Position numbers and translations under genes: made by a program
Notes under the pieces: generated by a model
What the model saw: the letters and a program-made list of their open reading frames with translations, nothing else
Database searches by the model: none
Told to the model about the DNA's origin: nothing
Shown: positions 20,587 through 33,347 of the stretch, in pieces
Position numbering within the stretch: the stretch's first letter is position 1
How the letters are laid out: every line of letters begins with the position of its first letter
DNA from: Allium sativum
Lineage: Eukaryota; Streptophyta; Magnoliopsida; Asparagales; Amaryllidaceae
Assembly (NCBI GenBank): GCA_030737875.1
Contig: CM060919.1
Coordinates: forward strand, 808,401,160 to 808,465,159
Length of the DNA stretch: 64,000 bases
Direction of reading: 5' to 3'

Positions 20587-22281
20587 TGATCTTGCCTTGC
20601 TTGTAAGATTACATGTTTCCAATTGAGATTTAGGATATGTTTACACATACACAAGTTAAGCGTAGAAAGTTTTATTCTATAAAGATGACTGTTATAAATG
20701 GATGAGAAACGCATTTATGCGTGTTAACTTTACCTGCTTTTATTCCTGGACCCTGCATATGTGCATGTTGTTTCCCCACCGAATATATAGAGAAAATTTG
20801 GATAAAATGAGGTTGTTAACGGCCTTTGCTCCACTTATGAGGTCTACAACAGATCTGCTTCGTTCTGACCCTGGATAAGAGACCGATTACAATAAATAAA
20901 ATCAGAGTTTGATCCGAACATCCGATCCCGCAGGTTATTTCAAGCCTAGACTCAAGCATCAAGCCTGGCTTGTAGTGTTTTTCAAGTCAACTAGGCAAAA
21001 TTCACAAATCTAACTCTGATTATTTATGTTAGAACCTTATTTTAAAAACTCAAAATTAGGGAGACATCCCTAAAATAAAAATATTATAAAACGGATCTCT
21101 TTCTATGTTTCCATTTAAAGTGGATCCATATTCTACTGTGACAGGATTGTTTCATGATTTTTTTCTCTTCTATATAATTTTTTTTCGAAAAATTGCAAAT
21201 ACCAAAGAAAGACTTTTGATTTTTTTTTATATACAGAAATGTCTGCTCTTTTTGAATAAGTTTAGACATTTTTGTAATTATTCACATAATGTATTGTAAG
21301 TACCGAAAAAAAGAAAAACAGGTGCAGTGATGTCTGCACTTATTGTAAATAATTGTAGATATATCTGCAACTATTTTATAGTGTATTACAGACATATGCT
21401 AATATATGAAAAAAGTTGCTGATGCGTGCTAGTATATGAAAAAATTGTAGACTTTTTTTGCAAGTAGTTGTTTTTTCTGAAATTTTACTTGAAATGAAAT
21501 ATTTTTCATTTGCATACAATTTTCATCTTTTTTAAAAAAGAAAAATCTGCAATAATGTGACGTTTAAATAAGTGTTGTCATTGAATTTGATAGTTTGAAG
21601 TAAATCATCAAAAATTCCATGAAAGTCTGCAATATTTTGATATAATTACAACAATGTCTGCAATTCTTTTGAAAAATCGCGGGGTTTCGTTGAAATGTGA
21701 AAGTTTCTGTTTTCGAAGTTTTTTTTTTTTTTAATATGAAGATTATATGAATTGAATTAAGTTTTGAAGTTTGATAATTTTTTACGTTGAATTTTGATGA
21801 TTTAAAAAAAGACCTAATTTATAAAGTTTTATGACAAAGAGTTTTTTGTATTTAAAACTTAAACTAGACCTTCGCCAGACTATCCCTTTTAAATTTGCAA
21901 TTTTTGTACAATTTATATATAAACAATGTTAACTTCATCTAAATCATGCTGATATAGTTAAGTTCACAACAAATATGCAAAAACATCTATATGTAAACAA
22001 ACAAAATGGTAAACAGATAACATATTGTTTATTCGCTTTTGGACCAAAGTAGCTTCAACTTGACTCATACCAAGAACCAAACTTCCTAAAGGCACTTAGA
22101 AAAATACCCAGAAGCAACCCATGAAAATTTGAAGCATATAATGGTGCAAGCCCTATGACTTATACCTAGGTCATGTCCATGACTCGGGTATGAGTCATAT
22201 AGGTTAGGCCTTAGGACTTGCGAATCACATAGGTGGTTCTACTACTCCTCCATATTGCATATGTGAGATTTCATGAGATTG
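20587..22281. other. AT-rich spacer, no gene seen
   Basis: The word TCTGCA recurs at irregular spacing between 21240 and 21670, without a repeat unit. Frames at 21084-21299 on both strands have no recognisable domain. Confidence 0.55.
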
Positions 22282-23166
22282 TGTAACAACCCGGAATTTC
22301 TGAACCTATTTAAAATTTTAATTTTAGCTATTTTAATGAGTTTTGAATATTTTAAATGTTTTATTTTAAATAATAACGATTTAAAAATTTATTTAAATCG
22401 AAGTTAGAACATATAAATTTAAATTTTAATTAAAACGAACTCGAAATGGCGTAGTGTTTGAAAATTCGATTTTAAACTTCAATTGAATATATAGAATTCA
22501 ATATGCATCAGAATTGGATTAAACAAGAAACATTAGAATATTTTGAACTATAATTTTCTAACGAATGTAAGAAACCGAGATTTCACTTTATAAATTGAAA
22601 GTTATGTCCAGTTTAAAAATTTAGAATAGTCGCTATGGATTTATTTGTATTTCAATAAATATATAGCCCTTAAAAATAGTCATTTTGCAAATGACCTCCG
22701 TTTTCGACAAAACCACTTTTGTTGGATCTGGAATGTCAAATTATTATTAGTTTTCAAATTTCATAATTTTTGAAATTAATAGTGAGCATGGTAAATTTAA
22801 ACGTGTTTTATTAATTCAGTTTAAATTTAATCGACCAGAAAAGGTCATTTTTCAAACAGTCTCCAAATTCAATAAACTAATTTTGTTAGGACCTTATCGT
22901 CAAAACATAGCTAGATTTCGATATTCGTATTTTTTGGAGTCAGTATGTGGCCCCGGTAAATTAAAATGTACGTTGGAATTCAATATTGACTGTTATATTA
23001 ATTTATATTTTAATGTTGATAAAAACTGATTGAAACAGTCGAATTGGCTTACGAAACATATCCCTTTGTGTCCGGGATGGGGGTATTTAGCTAGGGACGA
23101 CAGTCGTTGGGTTTGATTTGGACTTCGTGGTGTTAAACAAGTAATTTACAAATTAAATTATATAAA

Positions 23167-23204
<38 letters not shown>

Positions 23205-23238
23205 CCAATCAGAAAATTCATAAAACCCTTATCCTTTC
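22282..23238 (+). mobile_element. 5' part of an older gypsy-type LTR, interrupted
   Basis: Starts TGTAACAACCCGGA at 22282 and aligns by eye with the sequence from 62490 to about 63330. Shared blocks include ATAATAACGA..TTTATTTAAATCGAAG, TTTTGTTGGAT, GTATGTGGCCCCGGTAAATT and CGAATTGGCTTACG. It ends with a TA microsatellite (23170-23202) and is cut by the Tekay-like insertion at 23239. Sequence after 33347 may be its continuation, but the match to the 62490 copy fades before that point. Confidence 0.75.
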
Positions 23239-24199
23239 TGTAACGACCCGTATTCTACACATCATAGGATTGTAGAATATTTATTTCTTTCCCGTATGAA
23301 GTCGTATGGCCATGTAACTTTGGGAAACATCCATTAGAGTCATTTCCCATGTTCATGATTTTTGTCGATTTTTAAATGACCATTTTGCCCCTAGTTGGTA
23401 CTGTTTTGGCCATAACTTTTGATTGGAAAGGAATTTTGACCTGAAACCACTTCCATTTGATTCGTTTGATGGTTTATCTTTCCGTAGAGTGGTCATAATA
23501 GCCAAACGGACTTACCGATTGGGAGATATGGCTGAAACAAGGTTTGGAGGGTGAAAAACTGCTTAACCGGGCCAAATCGGGTGATTAGTGAGTAGGCTCA
23601 TAACCCATTTCGGGATTAGGGTTATGGAAGGGCTGAAATGAGATGGAGAATCATTCCATTTCAGTTTTCTAGCCTCCACTTATCACAAAGAACCCTAAAA
23701 ATGGCCTCTAACCTCTAAATCACCTCCAAATCATCTTTTGGTCAAGGATTTGGCTTAGCAACCCCTAATCAAGGAAGATCTTCACCAAATCAACCTTGGA
23801 GCTGCTGTTTGGCATTGAGATTCACATCAAATCAGAGGATTATTTCAGATCTTAGTTTATTTTGTGGCTAAGGTGAGTGATTTGCATAGTTTTGCACTAA
23901 TTATGGCTAATTAGGGATGATTAGTGTTAATTAGCGAATTTAAGCATGATAAAATTCTGGAAAAATGTTTATAAAATTCGGAATGATGTTTTAGACGTCT
24001 GATACGAATTTGGGTTAATTTGGTTAAGTTTTGATAATCCTATCATTTGTTTCACCTAAATATGCTTAAGGGGAAATATGGGATTTTGGGTATGTTTGAT
24101 CCCTTTTTACCTATCATATTGATGTTTTGATGTTTGTGGTTGATTATGCATGTTGCTATGACTGTATGAAATGCTTTGTGATTGGTTAGAATAGTTGGA

Positions 24200-24514
24200 A
24201 TGGTCGAAAACGCCATCGAGGGGCGTAAACAGTCGCTGAAACAGCTACAGGAATTATGTAGGGATCCGGATCGGATCGCATGCCACGTCCACGATCCGAT
24301 GATGCCGATCCGATCCGATCACGACATCGCGAGACGACCCGTGTTGCTTCACAAAGAGGTGACCCGACCCGCCCCTATCTTCCACGATCCATTCCAGCCT
24401 GGGTGTCACGACCCGCCTGAAGGAACACGTCACGATCTCAGTAAGGTGGCACGACCCGAACCAATGGGTATTCACGATCCGATCCGATCAGAAGGCGCGA
24501 CCCGACCCGGATGA
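24200..24514 (+). other. Open frame inside the LTR with His-Asp-Pro repeats
   Basis: A 104-codon frame from ATG 24200 stays open in both LTRs (second copy 31615-31929). It consists largely of CGATCCG and CGACCCG words, giving a protein with five HDP-like triplets and many RP/RD pairs. No domain is recognised. The open frame may be a by-product of a GATCC-type minisatellite that happens to lack stops. Confidence 0.25.
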
Positions 24515-24855
24515 AGCAACCCGACCGGACCCGAAGTGGTGACGCCGATCCGAACCAGGAGGAGGAGCCATGAGCTAGAGGAACACGATTCGATCCGCAG
24601 GGGGTGTTGGCGATCCGAACTAGGCCGATCCGATCCGATGAAGAATATTGAAGGCCGATCCGATCCGATTCGATGGTGATGACCAATAACCCGAGATGCA
24701 AAGGTAGTCCAAATGGAAGTTAGAGCTCATGATCCCGGAACCAGTTGGGAACCAATGAGTTCACTTCATGGTTGGACTTTGCTGCGGGACGTGTGCTAAG
24801 GAGTTGTCGGCGTTCATAACTTCGATTCACCACTAAGAAGGAATGATGGGCTACT

Positions 24856-25165
24856 TATCAGTGCAGTAGGGTCATTATGACCTGAGGGGCAAGGTGATGG
24901 TAGCAAGACTACGTTATCAGTGCAGTAGGGTCATTATGACCTGAGGGGCAAGGTGATACGTAGTAAGACTATGAGCCAGTGCAGTGGGGTTCTTGTGACT
25001 CCATGGGGCAGAGTGGACATAATAAGGATTAGCAAGGCTATGAGGCAGTGCAGTGGGGTTCTTGTAAACTCCATGGGGGCAAAGTGGACATAGCAAAGGA
25101 TTTGTGGCTACGTTATCAGTGCAGTGAAGCCATTTATGACTTCATGGGGCAAAGTGATCGTAGCA
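24856..25165 (+). repeat. Five ~60-bp tandem units with hairpin cores
   Basis: Each unit starts with CAGTGCAGT and contains a short inverted repeat followed by GGGGCA(A/G)(A/G)GTG. Units 1 and 2 carry GGTCAT-T-ATGACC (first at 24870-24882). Units 3 and 4 carry GGGGTT..ACTCC-type arms. Unit 5 carries GAAG..CTTC arms (25126-25143). The arms differ between units while staying largely complementary. Confidence 0.8.
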
Positions 25166-25915
25166 AGGTATGTTGGGTGATCGAAGTGGTGAATACCGTA
25201 TGCTTTACGCACTGAGTGAGAGATGTGAGGATGGATGCTATGTTTGATTGTTTGTCATCCCTATGACATGCACACCTCCCCCACCTCCGTATCTTTACAC
25301 TGTTTGATATGGTACCTTAGAGTATTGTACAGTATGTAGTGCTAACTCTTTGGTTGCAGGTCCAGGTTCAGGTATGTTTTAGTCTACCTGTTATTGTTCA
25401 CTTTAGATGCTTATCGCTCATACCAGGCTTTATGTCTGACCCAGAGTTTTATGTCTCCTCTTATTACTCAGGGTGCTCACACGAGCAGACTAGAGACAGG
25501 TTAGCTGGTGATGCGCGAGTAGCTGATTCGGAGGCGGGCAGGAGGCTTCCACGTATGATATATATATACACATTCTCCCTGTGTCGTTGGTGGTCGCTAC
25601 TTGGGCATTAGTAGTGTACCTCCTTTATCTTACTTTTGCTTTGAGACAGTTTGAAAGTTGTAATAAGCTATATTTTGGATTTCCGCTGCCATGATGTTTA
25701 GTTCTGATTTTCAGCTTATGCACTGTCTCTCCTGTTTTATGTCAAGTATGTTATTATTATATTTTGTTCTATGCGCTGTGAGACATTCTACAGGTTCTTT
25801 GTATATTCATTTCCTTCTTCCCTTTCCTTCTGGCGACCCGTTCCGTGCTAACTGGACATGTGTACAACACACCTTTGGAGTAAGTGTCGGTTGGTGCGGG
25901 GCGGGCCGTCACACT

Positions 25916-25927
25916 TGGTATCAGAGC
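25916..25927 (+). other. Primer-binding site (initiator tRNA-Met)
   Basis: TGGTATCAGAGC, two bases after the 5' LTR end at 25913. Confidence 0.92.
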
Positions 25928-26117
25928 TCTAGGTTGCGTAGTTAACCTAGGGAAAGACACTAGGGAGAGTTAGTACGTATATGAGAGCGCGTATTTGTGA
26001 TTACTTTGGTTTTCAAAAGCTATGTATATATATATACTATTAGTAGTATGAGAATGAAGTCGCACTGCACTAGCACCACTATGGGGTCGTTAATCGTTTC
26101 CCTTTTTCAGATTGACG

Positions 26118-29100
26118 ATGAGCCGAGACACGAGGGGTGCTGGTAGAGGGACCAACCAAGGGAATGCCGCTGACATGAGGGCAATGTTTACTAACCTCAT
26201 GAGAGACATGCTTAGAGAAGTGCAAGGGGCAGTTCCCAATCCCGGAGTTGGTGTTGGCCCAGTAGTGCAGGCGCCTAGGGTCGATTTTGCCAAGTTGTGC
26301 AAGGATTACACTAATCTTGGTGGAAAGCCGTTCCACGGAACGGAGTCGGCCACAGATGTTCAAGATTGGATGGATAGCTGCGATCGTATCTTTGATGACT
26401 TGGGTCTTGAGGATGCGATGAAGAGAAGGCTAGCTTCTCGTCAGCTGCAACGGCGAGCGATGAATTGGTGGAATGCCATTAGAACAGCTACTCCGGAGGA
26501 TCAGGTTACTTGGGATCAGTTCAAGGCTCGCTTTAGCGAGAAGTTTATTCCAGCTGCCCAGAAGTCAGTGCTGTTCAAGAGGTTCTTGGAACTCAAGCAG
26601 AATGGGAGGGCAGTTTCTGATTATATTGCTGAGTTCGACATTTTGTCGAAGTATGGACTGTCTCTCATAGATACTCCTGAGAAGAAGAATGAGAAGTTCA
26701 TTACTGGTTTAGATGGATACTTAGGGGAAAGGCTTATCAACCACATCGATGAGACTTTTGAATCGATTGTGGGGAAAGCTTTGAGATCAGAGAGCATTTA
26801 CCCTAAGTCAAAGACTGAGGCTGCATCTGCAGAAGGGCCAAAGCCGCAAGCAGGCGGTGGAGGCAAGAATAGCTCTCAGAATAAGAGGAAGCAGGACCAA
26901 TCTAAGGGTGGCCAGAAAAAGAGCAAGAAGGATGTTGAGTGCTTCAGCTGTGGTAAGAAGGGCCATTATGCTAAAGAATGTCGGGCCAAGCCAGCGGAAA
27001 GGAAGTGCTACAACTGTGGTCAAGTGGGACATCAGAAGGATAAGTGTCCGCAACCTCTTAAGGAGAAGCAGATTGTGAAAGCATATGCTATTGATGTTGT
27101 TCCTTCTTCGTCGAATGCCCCAACTGCGGCGGAGAAAGGAAAGAATGTTGTTATTCAAGGTATGCTTTCTATTTATGATGTACCAGTTCGAGTTTTGTTT
27201 GATACTGGGGCTTCCCGTTCATTCATATCTAGTGACCTGGTGGATAGGTTGGAACTGGAACCCGAGATAGTCGATAGACCTTTGGTTGTGACGAACCCGA
27301 TTGGTGGTTCGACTAGCCTTAGTATGATTTGCAGGAATTTGGTCTTATCGAGTCATGGATGTATGTTTGTATGTGATTGCTTTGTTTTGGGCTTTACGGG
27401 GTATGGCATTATATTGGGAGTCGATTGGCTCCAAAGATACGGGGTGGTGGTAGACTGTGAGGGCTTTTTGGTGACAGTGAGGGAGGATGATGGGCGGAGG
27501 GTAGTGTTTGGTAGTCTACCTAGTGATGGGGTTATGGCTAGTTTTGTAAATTCCCTCGACATCCCGCAGGATGAGTTGTCAGATGTGCCCGTGGTTGGCC
27601 AGTATCCGGACGTCTTTGAGGAGGTGACCGGGCTTCCACCACACCGAGAGATTGAGTTCCGTATTGATTTAGTGAAAGATGCCAAACCTATAGTGATGCC
27701 ACTTCGTCGTATGGAACCAAGGGAGCAGCGAGAGCTCGGGGTGCAAGTCAGCAATCTTTTGGAGAAGGGATTTATCAGAAGGAGTGTCTCCGAGTGGGGA
27801 GCACCAGTTGTGTTTGCCACTAAGGCAGATGGTTCCCTTCGTTTGTGTGTGGACTATCGCGAGTTGAATAAGGTAACGAGGAAGAATAAGTATCCTCTAC
27901 CGCGGATAGATGATTTGTTTGATCAGCTGGAAGGAGCAAGAGTGTTCTCCCAGTTGGACCTCGCGACAGGATTTCATCAGCTTCGAGTAGCGGATGAGAG
28001 TGTTCCGAAAACGGCATTTAGGATGCCGTCTGGATTTTATGAGTGGTTGGTCATGCCGTTTGGGTTGACCAATGCACCATCCTATTTTGTGGATCTTATG
28101 AATCGAGTATTCAGAGATCAGTTGAATAAGTTTGTTCTTGTGTTCGTGGATGATATCCTTGTTTACTCAAGGACAGAGGAGGAACACAAGGGACACTTGA
28201 GGACAGTGATGGAGGTGTTGAGGAAACACCAGTTGAAAGCGAAATTCTCTAAGTGTCATTTTTGGAGAAGGGAAGTAAGATTCTTGGGTCATGTTGTTTC
28301 AGAGAGTGGTATTGCCGTGGACCCTGCGAAGGTGGCTACGGTACAGGATTGGCCTACGCCCAAGAATGCAACAGATGTGAGAAGTTTCTTGGGATTAGCT
28401 GGATATTATCGTAAGTTTATCCAAGACTTCTCCAAGATAGCAGCACCGTTGACTCAGTTGACTAAGAAGAATCAATCCTTCGTCTGGGACGGAGTGTGTG
28501 AGGATGCCTTCAAGAGTCTAAAGGAGAAGTTGACGTGTGCGCCAGTGTTAGTCATTCCTAAAGGGAATGAAGAGATGACGGTATACACGGACGCTTGTGG
28601 TACCGGACTGGGTGTTGTATTGATGCAAGGAGGTAGGGTTGTAGCTTATGCTAGTCGACAGCTAAAGCCGCATGAGAAGAAGTATCCTACCCATGATTTG
28701 GAATTAGCAGCGATTGTATTTGCGCTGAAGATGTGGAGACATTATCTCTTGGGAGAAAGATTTGAGTTGTTTACCGATCATAAATCGTTGAAATATCTCT
28801 TCTCTCAGAAAGATCTGAATCTCCGTCAGCAGAGATGGTTAGAGTTCTTGGCTTCGTATGATTTTGATATCGCATACACACCTGGGAAGGGTAATGCGGT
28901 AGCCGATGCCTTGAGTAGGAGACATGCCAGCTTAGGGGCAATGTTTCTTGAGTGGAAGCAACTGGAGTATATCGCGGGGTTTGATTTCAGACCAAAGTGC
29001 GAATTGGATCCAGTCATGCTAGCTAGTTTGACGATCAGACCCACTTTGATAGAGCGGATTGGTTCTAGTCAGAGGGACGATCCTAATCTATTGGAAATCA

Positions 29101-30494
29101 TCTCCAAGTTAGGGATGGACATCGACGGTGAGGAGATGAATGTGTATGGGCTTGATCGAGATGGATGGCTTCGGAAGAATGGAAGACTAGTTGTGCCCAA
29201 CGTGAATGGTTTGAGAGATGAAGTGCTTAGAGAATGTCATCACTCAAAACTGACTATACACCTCGGTGGTAATAAGATGTATCGAGACATGAGACAGACT
29301 TACTACTGGGAAGGGATGAAAAGAGACGTTGGGAAGTTTATATCCAAATGCATGAATTGCCAGCTAGTTAAAGCCGAGCAAAAGAAGCCTAGTGGGTTAT
29401 TGCAACCATTAGAGATTCCCGAATGGAAATGGGAGCAAGTCTCGATGGATTTCATCGATGGTTTACCAAGGACTAGATCGGGATATGATAGCATTTGGGT
29501 AATTGTGGATCGATTGACTAAGAGCGCAAGATTTATACCAGTCAAATCGACCAGAACGACAGCCAAGTTGGCAGAATTGTATATGAAGTGGGTAGTGAGA
29601 TTTCATGGAGTACCCAAAAGCATTGTGAGTGACCAAAACCCGTTGTTCACTAGTGGGTTTTGGAAGAGCTTACAAGAGGCTCTAGGGTCAGGATTACATC
29701 TCAGTACCGCATATCATCCTCCGACCGACTGTCAGACGGAGAGGGTGAATCGTATATTGGATGATCTCTTGAGAGCATGTATATTGGATTTTGGTGGATC
29801 ATGGGATGACCATTTGCATCTAGTAGAGTTTGCATATAATAATAGCTACCAATCCAGTATCGGTATGGCTCCATATGAAGCTTTGTACGGAAGACCGTGC
29901 AACTCACCATCATGTTGGATAGAGACTGGCGAGAAGTTTGTGCTTGGACCAGATGTGGTGAGGGAGACTTCAGATAAGATTAAGATCTTTCAGCAACGAA
30001 TGAAAGCTGCTCAAGATAGGCAGAAAAGTTATGCTGATAAGAGGAGAAGAGACTTGAAATTCTCCGTTGGTGACTTGGTGTTTGTCAAGATCTCTCCGTT
30101 GAAGAGCGTGATACGGTTTGGCAGGAGAGGCAAGTTGGCACCAAGATTTGTCGGCCCATTCCCTGTTCTTGAACTAGTCGGGAATTTAGCATATAGAGTT
30201 GGCTTACCAGAGAAAATGGCGGGAGTTCACAATGTATTTCATGTTTCCCAACTAAGGAAGTTCGTTCACGACTCAGATATGACTATTTCACCTGATCAGT
30301 TAGAGGACTTCGAAGTAGAACCCGAGGCGGTTGGGAACCGCAAGCCGATTCGTATTGTGGGGCACGATACGAAGCAACTTCGGAGGAAGGCGGTGAGGCT
30401 AGTCAAGGTTCAGTGGGGCGAGGACGAGAATGATTGTACTTGGGAGACAGAAGAGAGCCTTAGGAAGGCATACCCAGAACTCTTTGCCTGGTAA
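26118..30494 (+). CDS. gag-pol: Chromovirus gag-pol polyprotein
   Basis: A single uninterrupted frame of 1458 codons. It is open slightly upstream, but the first ATG is 26118, eight bases after an acceptor-like CCTTTTTCAG. Domains by approximate residue: retrotransposon gag ([12 protein letters not shown], ~130); two CCHC knuckles ([14 protein letters not shown] ~274, [14 protein letters not shown] ~297); aspartic protease (LFDTGAS, ~358); RT (~573-700) with FVDDIL as the YxDD motif; RNase H (~820) with [10 protein letters not shown]; integrase zinc region (~1040-1085) and core ([19 protein letters not shown]); and a C-terminal chromodomain ([13 protein letters not shown], ~1435). Oddities: the integrase motif usually read HPQTDGQ is HPPTDCQ, and the second Asp motif is SDQNP, not SDRDP, so integrase may be weakened. 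All three catalytic acidic positions remain. Confidence 0.95.
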   Translation: MSRDTRGAGRGTNQGNAADMRAMFTNLMRDMLREVQGAVPNPGVGVGPVVQAPRVDFAKLCKDYTNLGGKPFHGTESATDVQDWMDSCDRIFDDLGLEDAMKRRLASRQLQRRAMNWWNAIRTATPEDQVTWDQFKARFSEKFIPAAQKSVLFKRFLELKQNGRAVSDYIAEFDILSKYGLSLIDTPEKKNEKFITGLDGYLGERLINHIDETFESIVGKALRSESIYPKSKTEAASAEGPKPQAGGGGKNSSQNKRKQDQSKGGQKKSKKDVECFSCGKKGHYAKECRAKPAERKCYNCGQVGHQKDKCPQPLKEKQIVKAYAIDVVPSSSNAPTAAEKGKNVVIQGMLSIYDVPVRVLFDTGASRSFISSDLVDRLELEPEIVDRPLVVTNPIGGSTSLSMICRNLVLSSHGCMFVCDCFVLGFTGYGIILGVDWLQRYGVVVDCEGFLVTVREDDGRRVVFGSLPSDGVMASFVNSLDIPQDELSDVPVVGQYPDVFEEVTGLPPHREIEFRIDLVKDAKPIVMPLRRMEPREQRELGVQVSNLLEKGFIRRSVSEWGAPVVFATKADGSLRLCVDYRELNKVTRKNKYPLPRIDDLFDQLEGARVFSQLDLATGFHQLRVADESVPKTAFRMPSGFYEWLVMPFGLTNAPSYFVDLMNRVFRDQLNKFVLVFVDDILVYSRTEEEHKGHLRTVMEVLRKHQLKAKFSKCHFWRREVRFLGHVVSESGIAVDPAKVATVQDWPTPKNATDVRSFLGLAGYYRKFIQDFSKIAAPLTQLTKKNQSFVWDGVCEDAFKSLKEKLTCAPVLVIPKGNEEMTVYTDACGTGLGVVLMQGGRVVAYASRQLKPHEKKYPTHDLELAAIVFALKMWRHYLLGERFELFTDHKSLKYLFSQKDLNLRQQRWLEFLASYDFDIAYTPGKGNAVADALSRRHASLGAMFLEWKQLEYIAGFDFRPKCELDPVMLASLTIRPTLIERIGSSQRDDPNLLEIISKLGMDIDGEEMNVYGLDRDGWLRKNGRLVVPNVNGLRDEVLRECHHSKLTIHLGGNKMYRDMRQTYYWEGMKRDVGKFISKCMNCQLVKAEQKKPSGLLQPLEIPEWKWEQVSMDFIDGLPRTRSGYDSIWVIVDRLTKSARFIPVKSTRTTAKLAELYMKWVVRFHGVPKSIVSDQNPLFTSGFWKSLQEALGSGLHLSTAYHPPTDCQTERVNRILDDLLRACILDFGGSWDDHLHLVEFAYNNSYQSSIGMAPYEALYGRPCNSPSCWIETGEKFVLGPDVVRETSDKIKIFQQRMKAAQDRQKSYADKRRRDLKFSVGDLVFVKISPLKSVIRFGRRGKLAPRFVGPFPVLELVGNLAYRVGLPEKMAGVHNVFHVSQLRKFVHDSDMTISPDQLEDFEVEPEAVGNRKPIRIVGHDTKQLRRKAVRLVKVQWGEDENDCTWETEESLRKAYPELFAW

Positions 30495-30639
30495 GATTTA
30501 CTTTGCAATTTAGTTATTTCGCATGCTAGGATAGACTTATTTCACTTGTTTTGCATGTTTGATGGTTGTTTTATGGCTGATAGGCATGCGGGACCTTTGT
30601 ATGTGTTTGGATTAGGGAATTTCGAGGGCGAAATTTCTT

Positions 30640-30652
30640 AAGGGGGGGAGAG
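30640..30652 (+). other. Polypurine tract of the Tekay-like element
   Basis: AAGGGGGGGAGAG directly before the 3' LTR start at 30653. Confidence 0.88.
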
Positions 30653-33342
30653 TGTAACGACCCGTATTCTACACATCATAGGATTGTAGAATATTTATTT
30701 CTTTCCCGTATGAAGTCGTATGGCCATGTAACTTTGGGAAACATCCATTAGAGTCATTTCCCATGTTCATGATTTTTTTCGATTTTTAAATGACCATTTT
30801 GCCCCTAGTTGGTACTGTTTTGGCCATAACTTTTGATTGGAAAGGAATTTTGACCTGAAACCACTTTCATTTGATTCATTTGATGATTTACCTTTCCGTA
30901 GAGTGGTCATAATAGCCAAATGGACTTACCGTTTGGGAGATATGGCTGAAACAAGGTTTGGAGGGTGAAAAACTGCTTAACCGGGCCAAATCGGGGGATT
31001 AGTGAGTAGGCCCATAACCCATTTCGGGATTAGGTTTATGGGAGGGCTGAAATGAGATGGAGAATCATTCCATTTCAGTTTTCTAGCCTCCACTTATCAC
31101 CAAGGAACCCTAAAAATGGCCTCTAACCTCTAAATCACCTCCAAATCATCTTTTGGTCAAGGATTTGGCTTAGCAACCCCTAATCAAGGAAGATCTTCAC
31201 CAAATCAACCTTGGAGCTGCTGTTTGGCATTGAGATTCACATCAAATCAGAGGATTATTTCAGATCTTAGTTTATTTTGGGGCTAAGGTGAGTGATTTGC
31301 ATAGTTTTGCACTAATTATGGCTAATTAGGGATGATTAGTGTTAATTAGCGAATTTAAGCATGATAAAATTCTGGAAAAATGTTTATAAAATTCGGAATG
31401 ATGTTTTAGACCTCTGGTATGAATTTGGCTTAATTTGGTTAAGTTTTGATAATCCTATCATTTGTTTCACCTAAATATGCTTAAGGGGAAATATGGGATT
31501 TTGGGTATGTTTGATCCCTTTTTACCTATCATATTGATGTTTTGATGTTTGTGGTTGATTATGCATGTTGCTATGACTGTATGAAATGCTTTGTGATTGG
31601 TTAGAATAGTTGGAATGGTCGAAAACGCCGTCGAGGGGCGTAAACAGTCGCTGGAACAGCTACAGGAATTATGCAGGGATCCGGATCGGATCGCATGCCA
31701 CGTCCACGATCCGATGATGCCGATCCGATCCGATCACGACGTCGCGAGACGACCCGTGTTGCTTCACAAAGAGGTGACCCGACCTGCACCTATCTTCCAC
31801 GATCCATTCCAGCCAGGGTGTCACGATCCGCCTGAAGGAACACGTCACGATCTCAGCAAGGTGGCACGACCCGAACCAATGGGTATTCACGATCCGATCC
31901 GATCAGAAGGCGCGACCCGACCCGGATGAAGTAACCCGACCCGACCTGAAGTGGTGACGCCGATCCGAACCAGGAGGAGGAGCCACGAGCTGGAGGAACA
32001 CGATTCGATCCGCAGGGGGTGTTGGCGATCCGAACTAGGCCGATCCGATCCGATGAAGAATATTGAAGGCCAATCCGATCCGATTCGATGGTGATGACCA
32101 ATAACCCGAGATGCAAAGGTAGTCCAAATGGAAGTTAGAGCTCAGGATCCCGGAACCAGTTGGGAACCAATGAGTTCACTTCATGGTTGGACTTTGCTGC
32201 GGGACGTGTGCTAAGGAGTTGTCGGCGTTCATAACTTCGATTCACCACTAAGAAGGAATGATGGGCTACTTATCAGTGCAGTAGGGTCATTATGACCTGA
32301 GGGGCAAGGTGATGGTAGCAAGACTACGTTATCAGTGCAGTAGGGTCATTATGACCTGAGAGGCAAGGTGATACGTAGTAAGACTATGAGCCAGTGCAGT
32401 GGGGTTCTTGTGACTCCATGGGGCAGAGTGGACATAGTAAGGATTAGCAAGGCTATGAGCCAGTGCAGTGGGGTTCTTGTAAACTCCATGGGGGCAAAGT
32501 GGACATAGCAAAGGATTTGTGGCTACGTTATCAGTGCAGTGAAGCCATTTATGACTTCATGGGGCAAAGTGATCGTAGCAAGGTATGTTGGGTGATCGAA
32601 GTGGTGAATACCGTATGCTTTACGCACTGAGTGAGAGATGTGAGGATGGATGCTATGTTTGATTGTTTGCCATCCCTATGACATGCACACCTCCCCCACC
32701 TCCGTATCTTTACACTGTTTGATATGGTACCTTAGAGTGTTGTACAGTATGTAGTGCTAACTCTTTGGTTGCAGGTCCAGGTTCAGGTATGTTTTAGTCT
32801 ACCTGTTATTGTTCACTTTAGATGCTTATCGCTCATACGAGGCTTTATGTCTGACCCAGAGTTTTATGTCTCCTCTTATTACTCTGGGTGCTCACACGAG
32901 CAGACTAGAGACAGGTTAGTTGGTGATGTGCGAGTAGCTGATTCGGAGGCGGGCATGAGGCTTCCACGTATGATATATATATATATATATATACACACAC
33001 ATTCTCCCTGTGTCGTTGGTGGTCGCTACTTGGGCATTAGTAGTGTACCTCCTTTATCTTACTTTTGCTTTGAGACAGTTTGAAAGTTGTAATAAGCTGT
33101 ATTTTGGATTTCCGCTGCCATGATGTTTAGTTCTGATTTTCAGCTTATGCACTGTCTCTCCTGTTTTATGTCAAGTATGTTATTATTATATTTTGTTCTA
33201 TGCGCTGTGAGACATTCTACAGGTTCTTTATATGTTCATTTCCTTCTTCCCTTTCCTTCTGGCGACCCGTTCCGTGCTAATTGGACATGTGTACAGCGCA
33301 CCTTTGGAGTAAGTGTCGGTTGGTGCGGGGCGGGCCGTCACA
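30653..33342 (+). repeat. Tekay-like 3' LTR
   Basis: Collinear with the 5' LTR. The donor at 31287/31288 and acceptor ending 32774 enclose 1487 nt, exactly as in the 5' copy. The hairpin units are at about 32271-32585. The target duplication CTTTC follows. Confidence 0.93.
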
Positions 33343-33347
33343 CTTTC

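Larger units (their letters stand above)
23239..25913 (+). repeat. Tekay-like 5' LTR
   Basis: Contains, in order: leader-like sequence to ~23870; a strong splice-donor match (AAG/GTGAGTG, exon end 23872); a GATC-dense segment (24255-24690) with an open frame; five ~60-bp tandem units (24856-25165) with hairpin cores; a pyrimidine-tract acceptor TTGGTTGCAG ending 25359; and a TA/CA tract near 25560. All of these recur in the 3' LTR. Confidence 0.93.
23239..33342 (+). mobile_element. Full-length Ty3/gypsy chromovirus (Tekay/Del-like)
   Basis: 10.1 kb, with target duplication CTTTC at 23234-23238 and 33343-33347. LTRs of 2675 and 2690 bp (length difference mostly from a TA/CA microsatellite near 32970) start TGTAACGACCCG and end CGGGCCGTCACA. 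The first ~800 bp of the LTRs differ at roughly 2% of positions, so the insertion is older than the copia element. PBS, PPT and a single gag-pol frame with a C-terminal chromodomain are present. It is inserted in the older LTR that starts at 22282. Confidence 0.95.

Noticed and set aside
24438..24701. Minus-strand 87-residue frame in the LTR (and its copy at 31853-32116)
   Set aside because: It is produced by the GATCCG repeats being stop-poor on both strands; low-complexity SDRIG repeats with no independent support.
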